A program made the translations under genes and the position numbers. A DNA stretch of 64,000 nt, from the NCBI GenBank assembly GCA_963796485.1, contig CAWCLV010000001.1, positions 744,001 to 808,000 of the forward strand, given 5' to 3'. The notes under the pieces were generated by a model. That model ran no database searches. It worked only from the letters and a program-made list of their open reading frames with translations, and was not told the origin of the DNA. Below are positions 22,678 through 29,913 of the stretch, piece by piece (within the stretch, counting starts at the first letter, position 1; every line of letters begins with the position of its first letter). This stretch comes from CAWCDJ01 sp963796485 (GTDB lineage: Bacteria > Acidobacteriota > Terriglobia > Bryobacterales > Bryobacteraceae).

Positions 22678-24336
22678 ATGGCGATCCATCCGCAGGCCGG
22701 CCAGCCGCCGGCACCCTCAGAACTGGTGAATGTCGCCAAACTGGTGACTGCCTATTACGCCGGGAAGCCGGATGTTTCCGTGCCGTCGCAGAAGGTGAGT
22801 TTCGGCACATCGGGCCACCGCGGCTCCTCGTTTTCGGCGTCGTTCAACGAAGACCACATCCTGGCGATCACGCAGGCCATCTGCGAGTACCGCGCGCAAA
22901 ACGGCGTAGACGGTCCTGTGTTCCTGGCGCAGGATACCCACGCACTCTCGGAGCCGGCGTTCGCGACGGCGCTCGAGGTGCTGGCCGGGAATGGAGTGGC
23001 GGTCCGGATCGATCAGGACCTGGGATACACGCCCACGCCGGCGCTTTCGCACGCCATCCTTACCTACAACGCGGGCCGGGCCAACGGCCTCGCCGATGGG
23101 ATCGTCATCACGCCGTCGCACAACCCTCCGATGGATGGCGGCTTCAAATACAACCCGCCCAACGGCGGCCCCGCGGATACGAGCGCCACCAAATGGGTGG
23201 AGAATCGAGCCAACGAACTCCTCGCGGGTGGACTCCGGGCCATCCGGCGGTGCACGTACGAGCGGGCGCTGAAAGCGGAAGGCACGCGGCGTTTCGATTA
23301 CATTTCGAACTATGTCAACGATCTCGGCTCGGCGGTGGACCTTGCCGTCGTCCGCGATGCGAAGCTCTCCATAGGCGCCGATCCCCTGGGCGGCGCCGGA
23401 GTCCGTTATTGGGCGCGGATCGCCGAAAAATACGGGCTGTCCATGACCATCGAGCACGCCGATGTGGATCCCACGTTCCGCTTCATGACGCTCGATTGGG
23501 ACGGCAAAATCCGGATGGACTGCTCGTCGCCCTACGCCATGGCCGGCTTGATCAAAATGAAGGACCGGTTCGACGTGGCCTTCGCCTGCGACACCGATCA
23601 CGACCGGCATGGAATCGTGACGCGCAGCGCCGGGCTGATGAATCCGAATCACTACCTCGCCGCTGCGATTTCCTATCTCTTCTCGCACCGGGCGGGGTGG
23701 GCGGCGACATCGGGAGTCGGCAAGACCATGGTCTCGAGCAGCATCATCGACCGCGTGTCGTCCGACCTCGGCCGCCGATTGGTGGAAGTGCCGGTGGGCT
23801 TCAAGTGGTTCGTGGACGGTCTGATCGACGGCTCACTAGGCTTCGGCGGCGAAGAGAGCGCGGGTGCATCCTTCCTCCGCATGGACGGCACGGTGTGGAC
23901 CACCGATAAAGATGGACTGGTGATGGGCCTGCTGGCTGCCGAAATCCTGGCTCGAACCGGCAAGGATCCCGCCGAACTCTATCGCGGACTGACCGAGCGC
24001 TTCGGAGCACCCGTGTACGAGCGGATCGATGCGCCTGCCACCCCCGCGCAGAAGGCCGTGCTGCAGAAACTCTCGCCCGGGCAGGTGGATGCCAAAGAAC
24101 TGGCCGGCGATCCGATCGTGGGGATGTGGACCACGGCGCCCGCCAACGGTGCTCCGCTCGGCGGTTTGAAAGCGGCCACCAGGCGAGGCTGGTTCGCGGC
24201 GCGGCCCTCCGGAACCGAAAACGTCTACAAGATCTACGCCGAGAGTTTCGCGGGCGTGGAGCACTTGCGCGCGATTCAGCAGGAAGCCCGTGACGTTGTG
24301 GGGCGATGTTTCGCGGCCGCGGGCGCCGCGAGCTAG
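22678..24336 (+). CDS. pgm: Phosphoglucomutase, alpha-D-glucose type
   Basis: A 552-residue enzyme interconverting glucose 1-phosphate and glucose 6-phosphate, linking glycolysis to glycogen and sugar-nucleotide synthesis. The start FGTSGHRGSSF is typical. The catalytic serine lies in ITPSHNPPMDGGFKYN, the metal loop is CDTDHDRHG, the sugar-binding loop is GGEESAG, and the phosphate-binding end is RPSGTENVYKIYAES. Its length matches the E. coli Pgm subfamily. The true start is the ATG at 22678, directly after the small zinc-knuckle gene; the frame is open further upstream but overlaps that gene. Its stop shares the four bases CTAG with the convergent MoaD-like gene. Confidence 0.95.
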   Translation: MAIHPQAGQPPAPSELVNVAKLVTAYYAGKPDVSVPSQKVSFGTSGHRGSSFSASFNEDHILAITQAICEYRAQNGVDGPVFLAQDTHALSEPAFATALEVLAGNGVAVRIDQDLGYTPTPALSHAILTYNAGRANGLADGIVITPSHNPPMDGGFKYNPPNGGPADTSATKWVENRANELLAGGLRAIRRCTYERALKAEGTRRFDYISNYVNDLGSAVDLAVVRDAKLSIGADPLGGAGVRYWARIAEKYGLSMTIEHADVDPTFRFMTLDWDGKIRMDCSSPYAMAGLIKMKDRFDVAFACDTDHDRHGIVTRSAGLMNPNHYLAAAISYLFSHRAGWAATSGVGKTMVSSSIIDRVSSDLGRRLVEVPVGFKWFVDGLIDGSLGFGGEESAGASFLRMDGTVWTTDKDGLVMGLLAAEILARTGKDPAELYRGLTERFGAPVYERIDAPATPAQKAVLQKLSPGQVDAKELAGDPIVGMWTTAPANGAPLGGLKAATRRGWFAARPSGTENVYKIYAESFAGVEHLRAIQQEARDVVGRCFAAAGAAS

Positions 24337-24629
24337 CCGCCGGCAATCGCGCCCACGATCAGGAGAGGTTCCGCGCCCGATACGACCGCGTCCGGCAGGA
24401 CCGTATCGGGCGGGTCGTGCGAGAGGTCTTCCTGGCACGCAAAGAAGCGGACATACGGTCGCCGCTGCCTGGTAGCGTGATCGCGGATGGTCCCGCCCAA
24501 AACCGGATACGCCGCTTCGAGTGCATCGAGGACGGAGCCGAGCGTAGCCCGGCCCTCGATTTCCACTTTGACTTCGCTGCCGGTTTTCGCCAGGATGCGC
24601 AGATGCGCCGGAAGCACCACCCGGATCAC
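24333..24629 (-). CDS. MoaD/ThiS-family ubiquitin-like protein ending in Gly-Gly
   Basis: A 98-residue beta-grasp protein. The start IRVVLPAHLRILA, the middle ATLGSVLDALEAAYP and the end LLIVGAIAGG match MoaD/ThiS sulfur carriers, and the exposed C-terminal Gly-Gly is where an E1-like enzyme would adenylate it. A MoaD role in molybdopterin synthesis is possible, but no moaE or moeB is near. Instead it is coupled to a BNR-repeat protein: its GTG start overlaps that gene's stop as GTGA. It is a little longer than typical MoaD, with an inserted loop after RDHATRQRRPYV. See the findings for a possible special function. Confidence 0.8.
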   Translation of the reverse strand: MIRVVLPAHLRILAKTGSEVKVEIEGRATLGSVLDALEAAYPVLGGTIRDHATRQRRPYVRFFACQEDLSHDPPDTVLPDAVVSGAEPLLIVGAIAGG

Positions 24630-25741
24630 GGCAGCGTCTGGACCTCAACCGAGAGCACGGCGGGAAGATGCTCGGCGATCGGGGCCCACCGGTCGCCCGC
24701 ATCGGAAGAAGCATAGACCTGCCCGCCGGTTGTGCCGAAGTAGATGCCGCAGGAATCGAGTGAATCCACCGCCATGGCGTCGCGGAGCACGTTGACGTAG
24801 CAGTTGCTCTCCGGCAGCCCTTTCCCAAGCTCCTCCCACTCGTTGCCGCCCGTCCGGCTGCGGTAAACGCGCAGCTTTCCATCCGGCGGGAAGTGCTCGC
24901 GATCGCTCTTGATCGGCACCACGTAGACCGTCTCGGGCTCGTGGGCGTGGACATCGATCACGAAACCGAAATCGGTGGGCAGGTTGCCGCTGACTTCGTG
25001 CCACAGGTCGCCGCGGTTGTCGCTGCGCATCACGTCCCAGTGCTTCTGCATGAAGAGCACGTCGGGTCGCGCGCGGTGCATCGCAATGCGGTGCACGCAG
25101 TGGCCCACCTCGGCATCCTGATCGGGAATGTACTCGGAACGCAGCCCGCGGTTGATCGGGGTCCATGTCTGGCCGCAGTCGTCGCTGCGGAATGCGCCCG
25201 CGGCGGAGATCGCGATGTACATGCGTGCGGCGTTCGCCGGGTCGAGCAGGATGGTGTGCAGGCACATCCCGCCCGCGCCGGGCTGCCACTGCGGACCCGT
25301 GCCGTGGCCGCGCAATCCCGCCATTTCGTTCCAGGTCTGCCCGCCGTCCGTGGAACGGAAAATCGCGGCGTCCTCCACTCCCGCGTACACCGTATCCGGA
25401 TCGGTGAGCGAAGGTTCGAAGTGCCAGACTCTCTTAAACTCCCAGGGGTGCGGTGTGCCGTCATACCACTGATGAGTGCCGGGTACGCCCTCGTACACGA
25501 ACTTGTTGCCCACCGCTTCCCAGTTCTTGCCGCCGTCGTTCGAACGCTGCACCACCTGTCCGAACCACCCGCTCGATTGCGAGGCATAGAGCCGGTTCGG
25601 ATCGGCCGGAGATCCTTTGACGTGATAAATCTCCCAGCCCGCGAAGTGGGGGCCGCTGATATCCCACTTCTCGCGTTTTCCGTCCGACTCGATAATGAAG
25701 GCACCCTTCCGCGTGCCCGCCAGTACTCTTACTCTGCTCAT
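24626..25741 (-). CDS. BNR/sialidase-like beta-propeller protein
   Basis: A 371-residue protein without a signal peptide, so likely cytoplasmic. It is built of beta-propeller repeats with Asp-box (BNR) motifs such as SNDGGKNWE, STDGGQTWNE, SDDCGQTWT and SSDAGDRWA. Such folds occur in sialidases and photosystem assembly factors. The catalytic arginine set of sialidases is not obvious, so an enzymatic call is not safe. I chose the ATG at 25741, which overlaps the HxlR stop codon as ATGA; the longer frame begins inside HxlR. It forms a tight three-gene operon HxlR - BNR - MoaD-like. Confidence 0.78.
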   Translation of the reverse strand: MSRVRVLAGTRKGAFIIESDGKREKWDISGPHFAGWEIYHVKGSPADPNRLYASQSSGWFGQVVQRSNDGGKNWEAVGNKFVYEGVPGTHQWYDGTPHPWEFKRVWHFEPSLTDPDTVYAGVEDAAIFRSTDGGQTWNEMAGLRGHGTGPQWQPGAGGMCLHTILLDPANAARMYIAISAAGAFRSDDCGQTWTPINRGLRSEYIPDQDAEVGHCVHRIAMHRARPDVLFMQKHWDVMRSDNRGDLWHEVSGNLPTDFGFVIDVHAHEPETVYVVPIKSDREHFPPDGKLRVYRSRTGGNEWEELGKGLPESNCYVNVLRDAMAVDSLDSCGIYFGTTGGQVYASSDAGDRWAPIAEHLPAVLSVEVQTLP

Positions 25742-26181
25742 CCCCTCTCTCCTCGCGGGATCAAAGGTTCCGGGTCCCGCTCCCGCCAGCGGCGCCACGC
25801 TTCCGCCAGTACTCTGTCCCGGTCCCTGGCCATTGCGTCCACCATCGCGCAGGACAGTCCGGTCTTTTCGTATTTCGCACCCCAGATCAGCAGGTCCAAC
25901 AGCACCGGAGCCAGGTCCATCCCCTTTTCCGTCAGCCGGTAATTGATCCTCCGCCCGTCGGTTTGTTCGGCCTCCGAAATAATGACCCCCGCCCTCTCCA
26001 GCTTCGCCAGCCGGTCCGAGAGAATGTTGGTAGCGATACCCTCGCCCGACTCCCGAAATTGTTTGAACGTCCGGTATCCGCGAACCATCAGATCACGGAC
26101 AATCAGCAGCGACCAGCGGTCTCCCAGAATCTCGAGCGCGACACTGACCGGGCATCCGGACCGGCGCTTCACCTTCCGCAT
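25738..26181 (-). CDS. HxlR-family transcriptional regulator
   Basis: A 147-residue winged-helix regulator. The HxlR signature CPVSVALEILGDRWSLLIVRDL lies right after the start, followed by RTFKQFRESGEGIATNILSDRL and the wing TDGRRINYRLTEKG. The N-terminal cysteine of CPV is conserved in this family and sometimes senses oxidants or electrophiles. It is the first gene of the operon with the BNR and MoaD-like genes and probably controls it. It is divergent from the M48 protease, 150 bases away. The start at 26181 is chosen by family length; the frame is open further upstream. Confidence 0.85.
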   Translation of the reverse strand: MRKVKRRSGCPVSVALEILGDRWSLLIVRDLMVRGYRTFKQFRESGEGIATNILSDRLAKLERAGVIISEAEQTDGRRINYRLTEKGMDLAPVLLDLLIWGAKYEKTGLSCAMVDAMARDRDRVLAEAWRRWRERDPEPLIPRGERG

Positions 26182-26331
26182 CCGCAGGCAACATACTATC
26201 AAGGTCGGTTGCATCCTGCAAGCGAAATTCAGGGGTCCCCGGCAGCACATTTTCGGGCCGAACGTACGGAATCGTATGAAGCGTTTCGCATCTTCCTCAG
26301 CGTCAGTATAGTGTCCGCAGGAATTCGCCTT

Positions 26332-27282
26332 ATGAAACGTGCTCTTACTGCGGTGTTCACCGCGACCCTTATTTTCAGTCCAGCCTTCGCGAAATCCAAA
26401 AAGAAATTAGGCCCCGACGATATCGGCGACAGCGATCCCGGCAAGGGCGTCAACTTCTACTCCTTAGAGAAGGAAATCGCACTGGGCAAACAGATGGCTT
26501 CCGAGGTGGAGCGTGAAGCGAAACTGGTTGATGACCCGGTAATCACCGAATACGTCAACCGCCTGGGCCAGAACCTTGTCCGCAACTCCGATGCGAAAGT
26601 GCCGTTCACCATCAAGGTGATCGATTCGGATGAAGTGAACGCGTTCGCCCTTCCCGGAGGTTTCATGTTCGTGAACTCCGGTCTGATTCTGAAGGCCGAC
26701 GACGAGGCCGAGCTCGCCGGAGTGATGGCCCACGAAATCGGGCACGTGGCCGCGAGACACGGCACCAAGCAGGCGACCCGCAGCGAGTTAGCCAACTATG
26801 CCACCATCCCCCTGATCATGATGGGCGGCTGGCCTGGTTACGCGATCGCACAGGCGGCCAGTATCGCGGTGCCCCTTGGGTTCCTGAAGTTCTCGCGCGG
26901 CATGGAGGCGCAGGCGGACCACCTGGGCCTCGAATACATGTACAAGAGCGGCTACGACCCGGTGGAGTTCGTGAACTTTTTCGAGAAACTGGAATCGCTG
27001 GAAAAGACCAAACCGGGCGTGATTTCGAAAGTCTTTTCGACTCACCCGATGACGACGGACCGGATCAAGGCGGCCCAGGCAGAGATCCAGGATTTGAAGG
27101 CGCAGCCGGAATACGTGGTAGACACCTCCGAATTTCACGACGTGAAGAACCGGCTCGCGATGCTCGAGAATCGCCGCAAGGGAATCGATAATAACGATTC
27201 GAACCGGCCGACCCTGCGTCACCGCGAATCGGACGACAATACGGACTCGGACGGCAGGCCTACGCTGAAACGCCGCGACTAG
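26332..27282 (+). CDS. M48-family metalloprotease, exported
   Basis: A 316-residue protein. A signal peptide ends at SPAFAKSKK. The zinc motif HEIGHVAARHGTKQ lies near residue 134, and the third ligand is in EAQADHLGLEYMY. The order matches BepA/LoiP-type periplasmic proteases that clear misfolded outer-membrane proteins. There is no C-terminal TPR domain, so it is closer to LoiP/YggG. The last 50 residues are charged and rich in Arg, Asp and Asn. AGGA precedes the ATG. A CDF transporter follows after 27 bases on the same strand. Confidence 0.87.
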   Translation: MKRALTAVFTATLIFSPAFAKSKKKLGPDDIGDSDPGKGVNFYSLEKEIALGKQMASEVEREAKLVDDPVITEYVNRLGQNLVRNSDAKVPFTIKVIDSDEVNAFALPGGFMFVNSGLILKADDEAELAGVMAHEIGHVAARHGTKQATRSELANYATIPLIMMGGWPGYAIAQAASIAVPLGFLKFSRGMEAQADHLGLEYMYKSGYDPVEFVNFFEKLESLEKTKPGVISKVFSTHPMTTDRIKAAQAEIQDLKAQPEYVVDTSEFHDVKNRLAMLENRRKGIDNNDSNRPTLRHRESDDNTDSDGRPTLKRRD

Positions 27283-27309
27283 CCGGCGTGTTAGGCTGGA
27301 CTTATCGCC

Positions 27310-28182
27310 GTGCCTCCTGCTCATGGAGATCGCGAGAAACAGTCCGCCGCGCTGACCTCGCTCTTCGCCGCCGTCGGCTTGACGGCCTTCAAAATCGTCG
27401 TCGGAGTGCTCACCGGAAGCCTGGGAATCCTGGCGGAGGCTGCGCACTCGGGACTGGACCTCGTCGCCGCGCTGATGACCTTTCTCGCGGTGCGGATCGC
27501 GGGGCGCCCGGCCGACCGCAGCCACCTCTACGGGCACGGCAAGGTCGAAAACCTCTCGGCGCTCTTCGAGACGCTGCTGCTGCTGATCACGTGCGTGTGG
27601 ATCGTGTGGGAGGCGGTCCACCGCCTCACGTATCACACGTCTGAAATAGAAGTGAACGCCTGGTCTTTCGTGGTGATGGTGGTCTCGATCATCATCGACT
27701 TCTCCCGTTCCAGGGTTTTGTCGCGGGCCGCCAAGAAGTACCACAGCCAGGCCCTCGAGGCGGACGCGCTGCATTTCCAGACCGACATCTGGAGTTCCTC
27801 AGTCGTGATCTTCGGACTGATCGCCGTGAAACTGGGGTGGAACGGCGGCGACTCGGTGGCGGCGCTCGGCGTTTCCGCGGTTGTGGTCTGGGTCAGCGTA
27901 AAACTGGGGAGGGAGACGCTGGACGCGCTTATGGACAGGGCTCCCGTGGGCATGGAGGAACAGATTTCGAAAGTCGTGCAAGCGATACCGGGGGTGGGCG
28001 ACTGCCACCAGGTGCGGCTCCGCTGGTCCGGCCCGGTGCTCTTCATCGACCTGCACGTTCTGGTGGATGGCCGCCAGACCCTGGCGGAGGCTCACGCGTT
28101 GACCGAGACGATCGAGGCCGCCATCCAGGAAATCGCGCCGCTCGCCGATATCACGGTGCACCCCGAACCTTTCCCCGGCTAG
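27310..28182 (+). CDS. Cation diffusion facilitator (CDF) metal efflux protein
   Basis: A 290-residue inner-membrane antiporter exporting divalent cations such as zinc, cobalt, iron or manganese in exchange for protons. Six membrane segments are visible. The metal-site motifs are EAAHSGLDLVAAL in segment 2, and DALHFQTDIWSS (His-x-x-x-Asp) in segment 5. GHGKVENLSALFE is the cytoplasmic loop signature. A C-terminal ferredoxin-like domain runs from about residue 210. The GTG at 27310 is the likely start. The metal cannot be fixed from sequence. The stop overlaps that of an efflux-operon remnant on the other strand. Confidence 0.88.
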   Translation: MPPAHGDREKQSAALTSLFAAVGLTAFKIVVGVLTGSLGILAEAAHSGLDLVAALMTFLAVRIAGRPADRSHLYGHGKVENLSALFETLLLLITCVWIVWEAVHRLTYHTSEIEVNAWSFVVMVVSIIIDFSRSRVLSRAAKKYHSQALEADALHFQTDIWSSSVVIFGLIAVKLGWNGGDSVAALGVSAVVVWVSVKLGRETLDALMDRAPVGMEEQISKVVQAIPGVGDCHQVRLRWSGPVLFIDLHVLVDGRQTLAEAHALTETIEAAIQEIAPLADITVHPEPFPG

Positions 28183-28272
28183 GTAGCCGGCTGCCGCGGC
28201 AGCCGCGCCCCATTGCGAATTTCGTCCGTCGCCCTGCGCACCACGCGGTCTCCGGCCCGCAGCGCGCCCAAG
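28179..28272 (-). pseudogene. C-terminal fragment of an RND periplasmic adaptor (MFP)
   Basis: About 30 codons that end LRAGDRVVRRATDEIRNGAR followed by a short tail and stop. This is the typical closing segment of membrane-fusion proteins of tripartite efflux pumps, where Leu-x-x-Gly-Asp-x-Val-Val is conserved. It begins abruptly where the RND fragment ends and is in a different frame, as expected from an internal deletion. Confidence 0.6.
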
Positions 28273-28470
28273 ATAGTAAGTGAGATAGCCTTCCATCTGC
28301 GCCGGGTCCATGCCGCCGTAGGGCTGCGCGACATAGATGGCGGGGTCGCCCACCTGCGGGAAGATATCGGCGTGCATTCGTCCGAGTGCGAGTACGGCGC
28401 CGAGCGCAATCGCGACGAGCGCCGCCATCACGGTGATGGGACGGCTGAGTGCGGCCAGGACGAGTCGCAT
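28273..28470 (-). pseudogene. N-terminal fragment of an RND efflux pump
   Basis: From the ATG at 28470, 66 codons read as the beginning of an RND-type inner-membrane transporter: a basic start, first membrane segment (ITVMAALVAIALGAVLAL), then DIFPQVGDPAIYVAQPYGGMDPAQMEGYLTYY split across the normal first periplasmic loop. A whole pump has over 1000 residues. The chain loses homology at 28273 and runs into adaptor sequence in another frame. Confidence 0.75.
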
Positions 28471-28635
28471 TACTGCCCCACCTCGGCGAGAAACGGCCGG
28501 ATATCTCCGGCAGCCGCCGCTACCTGGAGAAGCCCGCGCCAAACACCCAAACGGTTGAGGGCATCGTCGATTTCGGCCTGGGCCAGGAGACGTCGCGATC
28601 GTCCTCGGAACTCGTTTCCGGTATTTGTTAACGAA
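28470..28635 (-). pseudogene. C-terminal fragment of a TolC-like channel
   Basis: About 55 codons ending LAQAEIDDALNRLGVWRGLL, a short Ala-rich segment and AEVGQ then stop, which resemble the last helix of outer-membrane efflux proteins. The stop overlaps the RND start as TAATG, preserving the original operon coupling. The 5' part of the gene is missing upstream of about 28635. No start codon is present. Confidence 0.6.
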
Positions 28636-28677
28636 CAGGCGACCAATATATTGCCGCGGACGGTGCTGTGTCAAACG

Positions 28678-29784
28678 TCAGGCCATACGCGTGCCGGCGG
28701 CCCTGGTATCGTAGCCGCCGAGGCTTTCGAGTTCCCGCCGGAAGCCGGAGCGGCTGAGCACGTCGAAAAGCGCCTGCACGGCGGGCAATTCCAGGTAGCG
28801 GCGCCGCAGGGCGAGGTCGTAACGTTCGGTCGCGAGCGGGACGAAGCCGAGACCGAAGGCGCGCGCGGCGGTTTGCGTCGCCACGCAGCAATCGGCGGCG
28901 CCGGTATGGACCTGCCAGGCGGCCGCGAGGTGCCCGGTCGCGCAATTCCCGTATCCCGTGATGCGGCTGACGGGGATCTTCGCGCGCTTCAGCTCGGAAT
29001 CGAGGAGGCGGCGTGCGCCCGAGCCGGGCTCGCGGTTGACCATTGTGACGCCCGGCTGCGTGAACCCGGCAACGCTTCGGATGCGCTTCGGATTGCCGCG
29101 CGCGGTGACAATGCCCTCCTCCCACACGGCGAAAGAAATCACGGCCACGGACCGCCCGGGGAAGATGCGGCGGATCTCGGGCAGGTTGGATTCGCCGCTG
29201 GCTTCGTCGCGGAGATGAGTCCCCGCGATATGGACGGCGTCCTTACGCAGGAGCTGCAGCGCCTGCGAACTGTTCCGGTGGGCCAGCACCAGGTGGACGC
29301 CCGCCGGCCGCACATGCCTGGCGAGCACCGAGATGGCGGGGTCGCAGCCGGCTACGAGCAGGCGGTTGCGGAAATCGTCGTCTGCGTGGAAGACCCGGAC
29401 CACCGACTGCGACTCCGCCACGGCATCGCTGGCCGGCAAGTACCAGCGGATTGGCGAGGGCGGGGAACCCATCATGCGGCGGCCAACGGGACAGAGTTCC
29501 ACGGGTTGCCCCGCATCGAGCTTTCCGGAACCGGGCAGCAGCGCGATGCGTTCCGTCCGTAGCTCGGGTTCGGGAACGCTGTCGGGCAGCGCGAACAGCT
29601 CCTCGACGGTGGTTTCGAGCACGCGCGCGAGCTTCAGGGCCAGCATCGTGTTCGGCACGTAGGCGCCGGCCTCGATGGCGTAGATGGTCTGCCGGCTTGC
29701 GCCCACCGCTTTGGCAAGCTGGGCGGCGGCCACACCGCGCTTTTGCCGCAACCGGCCGAGGCGGTTCTCGATCTGGTTTCGCAT
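28678..29784 (-). CDS. XRE-type regulator with periplasmic-binding-protein-like domain
   Basis: A 368-residue regulator. Residues 1-62 form an XRE helix-turn-helix (QLAKAVGASRQTIYAIEAG, then ALKLARVLETTVEELF). From about residue 120 a PBP-like domain follows (VAGCDPAISVLARH, the AGTHLRD segment, the VNREPGSGARRLLD segment), the fold used by ModA-type binders. Such fusions are thought to sense molybdate or tungstate. The gene sits beside a TonB receptor and molybdate transporter genes, which supports that ligand. I chose the ATG at 29784 behind GGGAG. The longer frame runs into the repeat at 29813-29849 and is not real coding sequence. It is divergent from the TonB receptor. Confidence 0.82.
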   Translation of the reverse strand: MRNQIENRLGRLRQKRGVAAAQLAKAVGASRQTIYAIEAGAYVPNTMLALKLARVLETTVEELFALPDSVPEPELRTERIALLPGSGKLDAGQPVELCPVGRRMMGSPPSPIRWYLPASDAVAESQSVVRVFHADDDFRNRLLVAGCDPAISVLARHVRPAGVHLVLAHRNSSQALQLLRKDAVHIAGTHLRDEASGESNLPEIRRIFPGRSVAVISFAVWEEGIVTARGNPKRIRSVAGFTQPGVTMVNREPGSGARRLLDSELKRAKIPVSRITGYGNCATGHLAAAWQVHTGAADCCVATQTAARAFGLGFVPLATERYDLALRRRYLELPAVQALFDVLSRSGFRRELESLGGYDTRAAGTRMA

Positions 29785-29812
29785 TCTCTCCCAAACGGTA
29801 TCACGGACCACA

Positions 29813-29849
29813 GGTGGGGCAGGCCTCCCGGCCTGCCCGGTTTTGACTT
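29813..29849. repeat. REP-like repeat, copy c (37 bp)
   Basis: The core arms are GGGCAGGCC and GGCCTGCCC around a TCCC centre. The 37 bases match the reverse complement of 12925-12961 with one mismatch. It lies in the divergent region between the XRE-PBP regulator and the TonB receptor, upstream of both genes. Confidence 0.75.
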
Positions 29850-29898
29850 CGTTAAATGCCCCCTGGCAGCGATGCTCCTCATGCATGACAGTGTCTTG

Positions 29899-29904
29899 TA
29901 TACT
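29899..29904 (+). promoter_or_regulatory. Candidate -10 box of the TonB receptor gene
   Basis: TATACT matches the sigma-70 -10 consensus in five of six bases. It lies only ten bases before the ATG at 29914, so the transcript would be nearly leaderless, and no Shine-Dalgarno sequence is present. No good -35 box is seen. A GACA-G-TGTC dyad lies just upstream at 29887-29895. Confidence 0.3.
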
Positions 29905-29913
29905 GTACTAACG

